The notes: a model not told the origin generated them from the sequence alone. 64,000 bases of DNA from Bacteroidaceae bacterium (GCA_024398785.1 JAKSIO010000002.1:62001-126000), one strand, 5' to 3'; positions 48,731-59,074 are shown, numbered from the stretch's first letter. Numbers and translations: made by a program.

Positions 48731-51157
48731 ATGAAAGTACTCAAATTCGGAGGTTCTTCAGTTGGTTCGGCAGAAAGCCTGTCTAACCTGAAAAAGATTG
48801 TAGAAGAACAACAGGAGCAGGTTATTGTTGTTGTATCGGCACTTGGCGGTATAACGGACCAGCTCATTTCCTGCGCTGACAAGGCAGCAGAAGGAGACGG
48901 TAGCTACAAGCAGTTGTTTGACCAGATGGTAGAACGTCATGAAACAACAACCCAGAGCGTACTTTCATTCACTACAGCAGCAAAAACAAAAAAAGAACTC
49001 CGCACTTTGTTTGACGAGTTGGAGAACATATATCAGGGAATCTTTCTTACAAAGGTTCTCACTCCACGCATAATGGACACTGTAGTAAGCTACGGTGAGC
49101 GTCTGTCATCAATTATTGTTTCTCATTTGATTGATGATATTGAATTTTTTGACTCAAGAGATTTTATCAAGACCGAATTCAAGAACGGAATGCATATTCT
49201 TGATGCCAATCTGACAAACTCTCTCATCAAGGAAAGATTCCGCTACGTGCCTATGCGCGCACTTGTTACAGGTTTCATTGCAAGTGACAGCAAAACAGGC
49301 GATGCCACCAACCTTGGTCGCGGTGGCAGTGACTATACGGCGGCCATACTGGCAGCTGCACTCGATGCCTCCGTTCTTGAAATCTGGACAGATGTGGACG
49401 GATTCATGACGGCAGATCCGCGTGTAATACGTACGGCGTACACTATTAGCGAGCTCAGTTACAACGAAGCCAGCGAACTCTGCAACTTCGGTGCCAAAGT
49501 CATATATCCGCCAACAATCTCTCCTGTCTGCAAAAAGAATATTCCAATCCGAATAAAGAACACATTCAATCCGCAGGCCAAGGGGTCTATCATTGTAAAT
49601 GAACTGAAAGAGAACAAGAAATCCATAAAAGGTATTTCAAGTATCAGCAGCACAGCGCTCATCAATGTTCACGGACTTGGTATGATAGGTGTTGTAGGCA
49701 CCAGTTCAAAACTGTTCAAGACATTGGCCGACAACAATATCAACGCAATATTCGTTTCACAGGCGTCCAGTGAGAACTGCATTTCAGTAGGCGTACGTAA
49801 CCAGGATGCCGATCTGGCCTGTCAGGTTCTTAACAACGCTTTTGCGCTTGAAATTGAGCAGGGCACAATATTCCCCATCAAATCGGAAAAGGACCTTGCC
49901 ATTGTTGCCATTGTAGGTGAAAATATGCGCCGCACACCGGGTATTGCCGGGAAACTGTTCGGTGTACTTGGCCGTAACGGCATAAACGTTATTGCATGTG
50001 CCCAGGGTGCTTCTGAAACAAATATTTCGTTTGTAGTTGAAGAGCCTTACCTGCGCAAATCACTCAACGTAATACATGATTCATTCTTCCTGTCCGAATA
50101 TCAGGAGTTGAACCTGTTTGTATGCGGCATCGGTACTGTAGGAGGCAGTTTGCTGGAACAGATTTGCAAACAGCAGGAAAAACTTAAGGCAGAACGCGGC
50201 CTAAAGATAAATGTAGTTGGCATAGCACGCGGCAGTCGTGCCATGTTCAACCGTGGCGGCATTGATTTGAGCAACTATAAAGAAGATCTGGAGAATGCTC
50301 CCGCCAGCGACATTGAGCGCTTGCGCAGCGAAGTTATAGGTATGAATATCTTCAATTCGGTATTTGTTGACTGTACGGCAAGTGCACAGGTTGCAGAACT
50401 CTACAAAGACTTCCTGGACAATAACATTTCAGTAGTCGCAGCCAACAAGGTTGCGGCATCGTCTGAATACAGCAATTACGCACAACTCAAGCAGATTGCA
50501 CGCAAACGCGGTGTCAAGTTCCTGTTTGAGACCAATGTCGGTGCAGGTCTGCCTATCATCAATACTATAAATGACCTTATCAACAGCGGTGATCGTATTC
50601 TTAAGATTGAGGCCGTTGTAAGCGGTACACTTAACTTCATTTTCAATGAAATAAGCGCTACCGTACCATTGAGCAAGACTATACAGATGGCCAAGGAACA
50701 AGGCTACTCTGAGCCTGATCCGCGTATCGATCTGAGCGGTAAGGATGTTATCCGCAAACTTGTCATTCTTGCACGTGAGAGCGGATATCGTCTGGAACAG
50801 GACGATATTGAGAAGCATTTGTTCATTCCACAGGAACTGTTTGACGGATCCATCGATGAATTCTGGGCAAAACTGCCTGAACTTGATGCTGAATTCGAAG
50901 AAAAACGCAAAGTTCTGGAAGCACAGAACAAACGCTGGCGCTTTGTTGCAAAACTTGAAAACGGAAAAGGTTCCGTATCGTTGGAAAGTGTTGACAGCAC
51001 ACATCCGTTCTACAATCTGCAAGGCAGCAACAATATTATTCTGCTTACCACGGAACGCTACAAAGAGTATCCTATGATGATTCAGGGATATGGTGCAGGC
51101 GCTGCTGTAACAGCTGCAGGTGTATTTGCAGACATAATGAGCATAGCTAACATTTAA
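48731..51157 (+). CDS. thrA: Bifunctional aspartokinase / homoserine dehydrogenase
   Basis: An 808-residue fusion. Aspartokinase part at residues 1 to about 290: MKVLKFGGSSVGSAESLSNL, ATNLGRGGSDYTAAILAAAL and EIWTDVDGFMTADPR. Two ACT-type regulatory repeats follow (VHGLGMIGVVGTSSKLFKTL; IVAIVGENMRRTPGIAGKLF), the sites of threonine feedback in E. coli ThrA. Homoserine dehydrogenase part from about residue 455: NLFVCGIGTVGGSLLEQICK, VAANKVAASSEYSNY, FLFETNVGAGLPIINTINDL and KIEAVVSGTLNFIFNE. It commits aspartate to threonine, methionine and isoleucine. Length equals the usual Bacteroidetes form. The next gene starts 11 bp later. Confidence 0.96.
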   Translation: MKVLKFGGSSVGSAESLSNLKKIVEEQQEQVIVVVSALGGITDQLISCADKAAEGDGSYKQLFDQMVERHETTTQSVLSFTTAAKTKKELRTLFDELENIYQGIFLTKVLTPRIMDTVVSYGERLSSIIVSHLIDDIEFFDSRDFIKTEFKNGMHILDANLTNSLIKERFRYVPMRALVTGFIASDSKTGDATNLGRGGSDYTAAILAAALDASVLEIWTDVDGFMTADPRVIRTAYTISELSYNEASELCNFGAKVIYPPTISPVCKKNIPIRIKNTFNPQAKGSIIVNELKENKKSIKGISSISSTALINVHGLGMIGVVGTSSKLFKTLADNNINAIFVSQASSENCISVGVRNQDADLACQVLNNAFALEIEQGTIFPIKSEKDLAIVAIVGENMRRTPGIAGKLFGVLGRNGINVIACAQGASETNISFVVEEPYLRKSLNVIHDSFFLSEYQELNLFVCGIGTVGGSLLEQICKQQEKLKAERGLKINVVGIARGSRAMFNRGGIDLSNYKEDLENAPASDIERLRSEVIGMNIFNSVFVDCTASAQVAELYKDFLDNNISVVAANKVAASSEYSNYAQLKQIARKRGVKFLFETNVGAGLPIINTINDLINSGDRILKIEAVVSGTLNFIFNEISATVPLSKTIQMAKEQGYSEPDPRIDLSGKDVIRKLVILARESGYRLEQDDIEKHLFIPQELFDGSIDEFWAKLPELDAEFEEKRKVLEAQNKRWRFVAKLENGKGSVSLESVDSTHPFYNLQGSNNIILLTTERYKEYPMMIQGYGAGAAVTAAGVFADIMSIANI

Positions 51158-51168
51158 TTCCGTAGCGT

Positions 51169-54100
51169 TTGAACAGTTCGCTTACAATCTATAAGGCATC
51201 GGCAGGCAGTGGAAAAACTTTCACGCTTGCCGTTCGTTATATAACTCTGGTAGTTAAAAATCCCGATGCCTATAAAAACATTCTGGCGGTAACTTTTACA
51301 AATAAGGCAACCGCCGAAATGAAAGAGCGTATTACCCAGCATCTTTACGGAATAGCCCACTCTCTGGCTGACTCCGAACAGTATTTCAACGCTGTCAAAA
51401 AAAACATCTCCAGCAGTATTTCAGATAATGACATCCGTTCAAATGCCTTGCAGGCATTGAATAACATACTGGCTGACTATAGCAATTTCCGCATTGAGAC
51501 AATAGATAAATTCTTTCAGCGCATACTGCATGGTCTGGCCCGCGAACTGCAACAGGGACAAGGGTTGCAGCTTGAACTGGAGACCCGCCCCATAATAGAG
51601 AATGCAATAAAGGAATTGATTGACAACATTGAGCCCGGCTCACCACAACTTGAATGGATCATTGAATATATCAACAATTCAATTGATGAGGATAATACAT
51701 CTCTCAAGCTGTCAGACAGTTTACTGGATTTTGCTAATGACAACCTGTTTCTGGAGGAATTTCAGGAAAAAGGCAAAAAACTGAACCTTTACCTGCAAAA
51801 TATTGACAAACTTAAAAAGTTGACTGAAAAAATATCTGGGAAAATCCGAGACATCAAAAAAAACATATCTGATGCTACAAAAAAGCTGACTGACACACTA
51901 TCGCAACAAAATTTGTATCAGGATGATATGACCAACGGATTGGGAACTTTGATCAAAAACTGTCGGAACGCAGATTTCAAGAATCTTGATACAGGCAAGA
52001 CAAATATCAGTAATGCTTATAATGACAAACAGAAATTATTTACGTTGAAATTTCTGAAAAGTAATACCGCTATTGATCTTGATTCTATCCACTCCGATTT
52101 CCGTGCCATGGTAGACACAGTGAATAATTCTATTAAGGATTATAACAGTGCCATTCTTTCCAAGCAATATCTGTACCAGCTGAATCTGCTGGCATCAATA
52201 CGTCAACAGATAGACAAGGACAATATACGTCTGAACCGTTTTATTATGGCAGACACCTGCGCTCTGTTAAGTCAGATGGAACAGGGTGACACATCTTTCG
52301 TATTTGAAAAGACCGGCAGCACCATCAGTCACATAATGATAGACGAGAGTCAGGATACATCATGTCTTCAATGGCGGAACTTGAATATCATTCTTCTGGA
52401 AACATTGTCACAAGGCAAAGAGTCTTTGATTGTAGGCGATGTCAAACAGGCCATTTATCGTTGGCGTAACGGAGATTGGCAATTCCTGAACAGCAAACTG
52501 AAAGAAATATTTAAAGCATTCAGTCCTGCAGTAGAAAATCTGGATACAAACTACCGCAGTAAACAGAACATTGTTGAATTCAACAGCCGGATATTCAGGT
52601 CTGCGGCAGATATTGTAAATAACCATTACAGGTCATTATTCGGCACTGATTACTCTGATTTGCTTTTGGCCTACAACGGTGTAGAGTCTCAGAAGGCTAA
52701 AGACAGCAGCGGCCAGGGTCACGTTGACATTCAATTATTTTTTTCCGACTATATTGAAAACCACACCAATGCCGTGCTTTCAACCATAAAAGACTATTTG
52801 AATGCCGGACTGAAGCCTAAAGATATAACATTGCTTTTCCGTAATAAAAAAGAGATTCAGGAAATATCTCAGATCTTGAAAATGGATTCTGAGATTGGAC
52901 AGTATCCCATTGTATCTGACGAAGCTTTTCTTCTTGAATCTTCTGTATCACTGCAGATTCTGATAAATCTGTTGCGCTACATTATCAGTTGCGACCAGGA
53001 CAATATTGCTTTGGAAGCAGTAAAATTCAATTACAGGAGTTTATTCAACAAAGATATTCCCCAAATTGAGACCGCCGAGCTCTGCCGCCTTCCCTTATAC
53101 GAACTGGCACAAAAACTTTGCGCATTATTCAGTTTGGACAATATAGAGGGTCAACATCCTTATCTTGAAACCTTTTTTGACTACCTGTCTTCATATTTAT
53201 CGAAAGGGAATCCTTCAATAGCGTCTTTCCTTGATTACTGGGAACAAACCCTGAAAGTCAAATCAATTCCTTCCGCAAGCAGCGACGGCATAACCCTTAT
53301 GACTATCCACAAAGCAAAGGGATTGGAGTTTAATACTGTAATTATTCCATTTGCAGACTGGGATCTGATTGTATCTCCCAGACTTGCCCGCAATATGTGG
53401 TGCACGCCACCAGCAGAATGTACCCCGTACAATGAATTGCCTTTGGTTCCAATCAAATTTACTTCCAACGCCGAAAACAGTATATACCATACTGATTATC
53501 AAAACGAATACGGTTTACAGTTAGTTGACAACCTTAATCTGCTTTATGTTGCATTAACACGTCCTAAATGCAATCTTTCTATTTTAGGGAATTATGACAT
53601 CAAAGCTACAGATGCTGATAAAGATTTTACTGTAAAAAGTATTGCACAACTCATTGGAAAATCCGTAGAAATGACCAAGCAGGAAGATAGATATTACTAC
53701 TCTAACGGAAATATATGCAATGCGGTCAAAGAGGAATCCGTCAATACGGTTAATCCGTTACGTTATACGCCGCAACCTATAACATCTGGCAGTATCTTCA
53801 ATCCGCAGTTTCCTGATTTCAAGGAGTCTGTTGCTGCTTCAAAATTCATTGATACGCTTGGGCAGGAAAACGACGGAAGTGCCGAACTACAGAACAGATA
53901 TATTCAGACAGGTCAACTTCTTCACACTGTATTCTCTCAGATAAATACAAAAGACCAGGCCGTACAGGCCATTGACAAACTGGTAAGACAAGGAGTCATT
54001 GAATCCGGTAGTGAGCGCAGCAGGATTGAGAAACTTGTACAGAAAGCATTGTCCAACCCGCAGGTTCAGGAGTGGTTTGACGGCAATTACCGTCTGATAA

Positions 54101-54342
54101 ACGAATCCACAATCCTATTCAATCAAGACGGAAAATCAACAGCAAGAAGGCCTGACCGTATAATGATTAAAGACGATTCAACCATTGTTGTTGACTTCAA
54201 ATTCGGAAAATACAATATTGAGTACGAACATCAGGTTGAAGAATACATGTCGCTGCTACGGGCAATGAACATGCCTGATGTTTCCGGCTATCTTTGGTTT
54301 GTTTACACAGACCAGATAGTTAAGGTAGAACTCAATAAATAA
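51169..54342 (+). CDS. UvrD/RecB-family helicase-nuclease (AddA-like)
   Basis: A 1057-residue protein with a UvrD-type helicase: Walker A IYKASAGSGKTFTLAVRYI (7-25), AVTFTNKATAEMKERI, MIDESQDTSCLQWRNL, GDVKQAIYRWRNGD, SPAVENLDTNYRSKQNIVEF, and late motifs MTIHKAKGLEFNTVIIPF and LLYVALTRPKCNL. A PD-(D/E)xK nuclease-like end follows: STIVVDFKFGKYNIEYEHQV near residue 1010. This is the AddA/RecB layout for double-strand break repair. The TTG at 51169 must be the start: a stop codon (TAG 51163-51165) lies just upstream and no ATG comes before the P-loop. No AddB-like partner is adjacent. The 3' end overlaps the convergent amidohydrolase by 11 bp. Confidence 0.88.
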   Translation: MNSSLTIYKASAGSGKTFTLAVRYITLVVKNPDAYKNILAVTFTNKATAEMKERITQHLYGIAHSLADSEQYFNAVKKNISSSISDNDIRSNALQALNNILADYSNFRIETIDKFFQRILHGLARELQQGQGLQLELETRPIIENAIKELIDNIEPGSPQLEWIIEYINNSIDEDNTSLKLSDSLLDFANDNLFLEEFQEKGKKLNLYLQNIDKLKKLTEKISGKIRDIKKNISDATKKLTDTLSQQNLYQDDMTNGLGTLIKNCRNADFKNLDTGKTNISNAYNDKQKLFTLKFLKSNTAIDLDSIHSDFRAMVDTVNNSIKDYNSAILSKQYLYQLNLLASIRQQIDKDNIRLNRFIMADTCALLSQMEQGDTSFVFEKTGSTISHIMIDESQDTSCLQWRNLNIILLETLSQGKESLIVGDVKQAIYRWRNGDWQFLNSKLKEIFKAFSPAVENLDTNYRSKQNIVEFNSRIFRSAADIVNNHYRSLFGTDYSDLLLAYNGVESQKAKDSSGQGHVDIQLFFSDYIENHTNAVLSTIKDYLNAGLKPKDITLLFRNKKEIQEISQILKMDSEIGQYPIVSDEAFLLESSVSLQILINLLRYIISCDQDNIALEAVKFNYRSLFNKDIPQIETAELCRLPLYELAQKLCALFSLDNIEGQHPYLETFFDYLSSYLSKGNPSIASFLDYWEQTLKVKSIPSASSDGITLMTIHKAKGLEFNTVIIPFADWDLIVSPRLARNMWCTPPAECTPYNELPLVPIKFTSNAENSIYHTDYQNEYGLQLVDNLNLLYVALTRPKCNLSILGNYDIKATDADKDFTVKSIAQLIGKSVEMTKQEDRYYYSNGNICNAVKEESVNTVNPLRYTPQPITSGSIFNPQFPDFKESVAASKFIDTLGQENDGSAELQNRYIQTGQLLHTVFSQINTKDQAVQAIDKLVRQGVIESGSERSRIEKLVQKALSNPQVQEWFDGNYRLINESTILFNQDGKSTARRPDRIMIKDDSTIVVDFKFGKYNIEYEHQVEEYMSLLRAMNMPDVSGYLWFVYTDQIVKVELNK

Positions 54343-55513
54343 TCTTTCCGTTACAGATAACATGTTTTATGCTGGCTGAATCGGCCGCATAAACAAGATT
54401 TGATATCAGGCTGTGACATGGTTGCATGTGAATGTCATTCATATCAAGCAGTATGGCATCGGCAAGTTTACCCTGCTCAATAACTCCGGCATCATATCCG
54501 AAAGCACGTGCTCCGTTAACTGTAGCCCACTCAAGCACCTGATTTGAAGGAAGAATGGTGGCATTACCGGTACTTTTAGCAAACAATGCCGCAAATTTCA
54601 TTTCCTGGATCATGCTAAGAGAATCATTAGATGATGCACCGTCTGTACCAAGAGTTATATTGCAACCTGATTTGATGGCAAGTTCATATGGGAAACGTCC
54701 GCTTCCCAATTTCATGTTGGAACATGGGCAATGCGATACCGTTACACCGCGTTTGGCCAGGATATCCCATTCCCCCTCATCTACACAGACACAATGAGCG
54801 GCCAGTACATCGGGACCAAGAAGTCCTATTGAATCAAGATATCTGACAGGAGTCATTCCATGTGCCTTAATGCAGTCTTCTACCTCTTGTTTTGTTTCTG
54901 AAACGTGAATGTGTATGCGCAATCCGTTCTCGCGGGCAAGCTTGGAGCACCATTTCAGACGTTCGGTATTGACCGTATAAATGGCATGAGGCGCCATAAC
55001 CAACTGGATACGTCCGCCGGTAGGGTCTTTCCACTGCTTAAGAAATTCCACCTTCTGATCTGTCACGGCCTGTGAATGGTTGTCCATTACTGTAATTCCT
55101 ATTGCGGCGCGCATTCCTGACCTGTCAACAACATCTATGGTTTTTTCTATGTCAAAATACATATCATTAAAGAAGGTGGTTCCTGTCTGAATCATCTCTT
55201 TTGCAGCCATTTCAGAGCCAAAGCGGATGTCATCGCCGGTCATCTTTGCCTCGTAGGGCCATATGTACTGACTAAGCCACTCGAAAAGGTCATGTCCCTC
55301 AGCATATCCGCGCAACAGAGTCATGGCAGCATGAGTGTGGGTGTTATAGAAAGACGGCACGATTGCCATCTGTGACCCATCTATAACTTCATCGGCATGA
55401 ATGCTTGCAAGGCCTGAATCTGAAGCGGCCGGTTCTATCGACTTGAATTTACCTCCGTCAATAAGAATATCAACTCTCTTATCTACAGACAGAATGTTCT
55501 TTATCAGTACCAT
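54332..55513 (-). CDS. Amidohydrolase, MtaD/SAH-deaminase-like
   Basis: A 393-residue metal-dependent deaminase. The metal-binding His pair is in SFYNTHTHAAMTLLRGYAEG (near 60), then MAPHAIYTVN, RIHIHVSETKQEVEDC with further His ligands, LAAHCVCVDEGEWDIL, and the catalytic Asp in TLGTDGASSNDSLSMIQEMK. This matches S-adenosylhomocysteine / 5'-methylthioadenosine deaminases and related TrzN/AtzA-type enzymes. Purine nucleosides are the likely substrates. It follows rseP by 12 bp in the same direction and overlaps the helicase-nuclease tail. Confidence 0.82.
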   Translation of the reverse strand: MVLIKNILSVDKRVDILIDGGKFKSIEPAASDSGLASIHADEVIDGSQMAIVPSFYNTHTHAAMTLLRGYAEGHDLFEWLSQYIWPYEAKMTGDDIRFGSEMAAKEMIQTGTTFFNDMYFDIEKTIDVVDRSGMRAAIGITVMDNHSQAVTDQKVEFLKQWKDPTGGRIQLVMAPHAIYTVNTERLKWCSKLARENGLRIHIHVSETKQEVEDCIKAHGMTPVRYLDSIGLLGPDVLAAHCVCVDEGEWDILAKRGVTVSHCPCSNMKLGSGRFPYELAIKSGCNITLGTDGASSNDSLSMIQEMKFAALFAKSTGNATILPSNQVLEWATVNGARAFGYDAGVIEQGKLADAILLDMNDIHMQPCHSLISNLVYAADSASIKHVICNGKIIY

Positions 55514-55525
55514 ATCAAATAAAAT

Positions 55526-57022
55526 TTATCGTTGGAAGAAACGCACAACATCGTTCATGTTTGCCCAGATTAACAACGCAAGCATAAGAACCATACCAAT
55601 TGAAACAGCACGTTCCATAAACTTGTCGCTTGGCTTGCGGCGGGTAATTATTTCAAATAACAGGAACAATATGTAACCACCGTCCAAGGCCGGAATAGGC
55701 AGAATGTTCATGAATGCAAGAACAATTGAAAGCAAAGCAGTCAGAGTAAAGAACTGTGTCCAATCCCATGATGACGGGAATATTGATCCTATTGATCCGA
55801 ATCCGCCCAGATTCTTTGCACCTTCTTTTGTAAATACATATCTGAAATCACTTACATAACCGCACAATGTTCTCCAGCCGTAACGGATTCCCTGCGGGAT
55901 ACATTGAAATACGTTGTATTTGTCTGTAACAATTGAATAGGCATCAACCCTGTGCACAATTCCAAAGCGGAAGTTGGCATCGCTTACAATATGGGTATTG
56001 ATCAAGCCTTCACCCGGACGGTCAATGGTGATATCCAGCTTATGGCTCACAATATTATCCTTTTCAGCCTGACGCATAGCATCAATCTGATACTGGAACT
56101 TTGTCCATGTGTTTACATTATGGCCGTTGATGTCAACAATAAGGTCGCCGCTACGCAAGCCGCGCAGGTCGGCAGGACCGCCAGGAAGCACACTGTCAAT
56201 TACCATCGGCATGTAAATTGACATGTATGGGTAAGACGATGTGAAATCAAACAATGTCAGAGTTTCAGGAATAGGAATTGTTATCTCCTTTCCTTCACGC
56301 AAAACCACTACACTTTCTGCAGATACTACCTTGCGCCAGAAATGAGCGTCATACTCTTTGATTGTCTTGCCGTCAACAGAGAGAACTATATCACCGTCAG
56401 CAAAGCCGTCCTGTTTAGCCTGTTCATTGAACTCCAGACCGTACTTCAAATCTTGCAACGGTATATATGTTTCGCCGTTTTTCAGTATCAGCATTGAATA
56501 CAGAATGAAAGCAAAAATGACATTGAAAAGAACACCGCCCGCCATAATGAGCAAACGCTGCCATGCATTTTTTGTACGGAATTCCCATGGCTGCGGTTCC
56601 TGCTGCAACGAACCGGAATCCATGGATTCATCAATCATTCCGGCAATCTTGCAATATCCGCCAAGAGGAAGCCAGCCTATTCCAAACTCAGTTGATTCCG
56701 GATAACAACGCCAATCATCTTCGGGCAACTTTGAAAGGTCTATCGGAGTGTATATTACTGCCTCTTTTCCCTCAGGATTAGTAAAGACCTGTCTGTCATA
56801 ACTGTCAGGCACATTAGGTGCAAAAAATTTAAACTGCCATTTTCCCTTGATTTTCTTGCAGCGCATTATGGAAAATCTGGGATTAAAGAAAGCGTAGAAT
56901 TTTTCAACACGTGTATGAAAAAGTCTTGAAAACAGGAAATGTCCAAATTCATGTATAATAACAAGCAGCGACAGCGATGCCACCATTTGTATAGCCTTTA
57001 TCCAAAAAACACCATCCATCAA
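55526..57022 (-). CDS. rseP: RIP site-2 metalloprotease RseP
   Basis: A 498-residue membrane protease. Zinc motif HExxH as IIHEFGHFLF near residue 25 in the first helix, LDG motif as IPALDGGYILFLLFE near residue 440. Between the helices are PDZ domains, one recognisable in LEFNEQAKQDGFADGDIVLS and a second in VLPGGPADLRGLRSGDLIVD. An insertion of about 80 residues follows the first helix (FYAFFNPRFSIMRCKKIKGK), as in Bacteroidetes homologues. It cleaves anti-sigma factors or signal-peptide remnants in the membrane. Lies 31 bp after dxr in the leftward envelope operon. Confidence 0.93.
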   Translation of the reverse strand: MMDGVFWIKAIQMVASLSLLVIIHEFGHFLFSRLFHTRVEKFYAFFNPRFSIMRCKKIKGKWQFKFFAPNVPDSYDRQVFTNPEGKEAVIYTPIDLSKLPEDDWRCYPESTEFGIGWLPLGGYCKIAGMIDESMDSGSLQQEPQPWEFRTKNAWQRLLIMAGGVLFNVIFAFILYSMLILKNGETYIPLQDLKYGLEFNEQAKQDGFADGDIVLSVDGKTIKEYDAHFWRKVVSAESVVVLREGKEITIPIPETLTLFDFTSSYPYMSIYMPMVIDSVLPGGPADLRGLRSGDLIVDINGHNVNTWTKFQYQIDAMRQAEKDNIVSHKLDITIDRPGEGLINTHIVSDANFRFGIVHRVDAYSIVTDKYNVFQCIPQGIRYGWRTLCGYVSDFRYVFTKEGAKNLGGFGSIGSIFPSSWDWTQFFTLTALLSIVLAFMNILPIPALDGGYILFLLFEIITRRKPSDKFMERAVSIGMVLMLALLIWANMNDVVRFFQR

Positions 57023-57053
57023 TATTAAAATTTTCTGTTAATTAGTAATCGGT

Positions 57054-58202
57054 TTATATGAAAGATTCCGCAACAATGCGGCTCTCTTTATCTATTTCAA
57101 AATAATCGTCCAGGGTAGGATTCTTTACTACAGGTAATTTGTCCATTGTTTTTTCAATAACCTGACTCATCTGTAAAAAGCCCATCCTGTCATGCAGGAA
57201 CGCAGCAACACAAACTTCATTGGCAGCATTGAGAACACACGGCATACTGCCACCCTCTTCAATAGCCCTGTAGGCCAGTCTCAAATTTGGGAACAGATCC
57301 ATATCCGGTTTCTGGAAAGTAAGTTCAGTCAATTTGTCAAAAGAGATTCTCTCCCATTCTGACGGCAAACGTTTGGGATATGAAAAAGCGTACTGAATAG
57401 GCAGTTTCATGTCAGGTACACCAAGCTGAGCCTTAATTGCGCCATCATAATACTGAACCATACTGTGAATGATTGACTGAGGGTGAACAACTACGTCAAT
57501 CTTTGAATATGGAACTCCAAACAGCCATTTTGCCTCAATAACTTCAAATCCTTTATTCATCATCGATGCCGAATCAATAGTGATTTTAGCACCCATATCC
57601 CAATTAGGATGTTTCAGAGCCTGTTCCTTGGTCACAGTTGAGAGCTGCGCCTTTGTAAAATTTCTGAATGGGCCTCCACTTGCCGTAAGGATAATCTTTT
57701 CAATGCTTTCAAAAGATTCACCCACCAGACTTTGAAATACAGCTGAGTGTTCCGAATCAACAGGAAGAACAGGTACTTTGTATTGATTGGCAAGAGCAGT
57801 CACAAGTTCTCCGGCAACAACAAGAGTCTCCTTGTTGGCCAGAGCCAGCGCTTTGCCTGCCTTGATGGCGTGAATTGTGGGTTTCAGACCAGCAAAACCT
57901 ACCATAGAGGCCAATACCATATCAACAGACTCCATCTCAACCATCTGGCATATGGCATCCTGACCGGCAAAGACCTTGACAGGAAGATCACTCAAAGCAT
58001 TTTTCAAAGTGATATAATGATCCGGGTTTGCAATAGCAACTATTTCAGGTTTGTATTTGCGGGCCTGCTCTATAAGAAGATCAACACTGTTGTTCGCAGA
58101 AATAGCATAGACCTCAAACTCATCGCTGTGTGAGGCTATCACTTCCAAAGCCTGGGTTCCTATCGAACCGGTTGATCCCAATATTGCAATTCTTCTACTC
58201 AT
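57054..58202 (-). CDS. dxr: 1-deoxy-D-xylulose-5-phosphate reductoisomerase
   Basis: A 382-residue enzyme, second step of the MEP isoprenoid pathway. NADPH motif RIAILGSTGSIGTQALEVIA, then LALANKETLVVAGEL with a key Lys-Glu, PVDSEHSAVFQ (metal and substrate binding), LTASGGPFRNFT, GAKITIDSASMMNKGFEVIE and NAANEVCVAAFL. All active-site motifs are present. It overlaps the M23-like gene by 4 bp. Its presence shows that the organism needs an IspD; the ispD-like gene at 11045-11731 may or may not be that enzyme. Confidence 0.96.
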   Translation of the reverse strand: MSRRIAILGSTGSIGTQALEVIASHSDEFEVYAISANNSVDLLIEQARKYKPEIVAIANPDHYITLKNALSDLPVKVFAGQDAICQMVEMESVDMVLASMVGFAGLKPTIHAIKAGKALALANKETLVVAGELVTALANQYKVPVLPVDSEHSAVFQSLVGESFESIEKIILTASGGPFRNFTKAQLSTVTKEQALKHPNWDMGAKITIDSASMMNKGFEVIEAKWLFGVPYSKIDVVVHPQSIIHSMVQYYDGAIKAQLGVPDMKLPIQYAFSYPKRLPSEWERISFDKLTELTFQKPDMDLFPNLRLAYRAIEEGGSMPCVLNAANEVCVAAFLHDRMGFLQMSQVIEKTMDKLPVVKNPTLDDYFEIDKESRIVAESFI

Positions 58203-59074
58203 TCCTCAATAAATTCAATATACTTTTCAGGATTCACCGCCTCACCGTCATACCACAACTCATAAATCAAGTTTCCGTTATTACCGGTCTGCGGTATCTG
58301 AGAAACAGCTTCTCCTGCATTAACTCGTTCACCTGCCTTGATTACCATTGAACCGCAATTGCGGAACACGCTGGTTGAATTGTTGGCATGGCAGATTACA
58401 ATAACATTACCGTCATTCTGTGAATTGTCGGCAAATACAACCCAACCGTATTGAGGTGAAACAACATATGTTCCTTTATCAACCTTCAGAGCAACATTAT
58501 ACTGTTCTTTTGCTGCATTGTAATGTCTTACAACATGTCCCTGCTGTACGGGACTGTACATATCACGCAAAATGTACTCAATCGAGCCTATTACAGGGCT
58601 CTGTCCCGATTGCGACAGATTTTCAACAAATTCTGTTTCAATCTTTCCGGGAACAAGAAGAGAATCGGCCATAAACACTGCCAACGAGTCAATGTTCATC
58701 AGTGTGTCCGGTTTTACATTGCCTTCAAAAATATCTTTCAGATTAGAAATATAAATGTCACGCACTTTAATGGCAGCCTCCAAAGAATCTATGTGAAAGA
58801 AAGTGTGCAGCAGTTCATCCTTGTCGTAATCTTTCTCAATGTTAACGGACGGAATGAATCTGTAGGAAACGTATGACCCTGCAAAAGCCACAATAAGAAT
58901 CAGCACTACAATCAGTGTAACTCTGAAATGAGACATGCTGAAAGACCTGACAGTTTTCTGAAAATGGATATCATCAACTGTAATTCTGTACTTCCTGAAA
59001 AACCTTCTGACGGGACCGTTTTTCAAGAGTTTGTTTTCAAGTCTGTGTATATTGTTTTTTCTCATTTTAATCAA
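58199..59074 (-). CDS. M23/LytM-domain membrane protein, probably catalytically inactive
   Basis: A 291-residue protein with a cytoplasmic start (NNIHRLENKLLKNGPVRRFF), one helix at about 55-75 (FRVTLIVVLILIVAFAGSYV), a coiled periplasmic part and a C-terminal LytM-like domain. The domain keeps the fold landmarks (GNVIVICHANNSTSVFRNCG; KAGERVNAGEAVSQIPQTGN) but the zinc ligands are not in place: the HxxxD motif is not recognisable in VRHYNAAKEQY and the usual HxHxE is replaced by LIYELWYDG. It may bind peptidoglycan or regulate an amidase, as degenerate LytM proteins such as EnvC do. It lies between rimM (8-bp overlap) and dxr. Confidence 0.82.
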   Translation of the reverse strand: MIKMRKNNIHRLENKLLKNGPVRRFFRKYRITVDDIHFQKTVRSFSMSHFRVTLIVVLILIVAFAGSYVSYRFIPSVNIEKDYDKDELLHTFFHIDSLEAAIKVRDIYISNLKDIFEGNVKPDTLMNIDSLAVFMADSLLVPGKIETEFVENLSQSGQSPVIGSIEYILRDMYSPVQQGHVVRHYNAAKEQYNVALKVDKGTYVVSPQYGWVVFADNSQNDGNVIVICHANNSTSVFRNCGSMVIKAGERVNAGEAVSQIPQTGNNGNLIYELWYDGEAVNPEKYIEFIEE

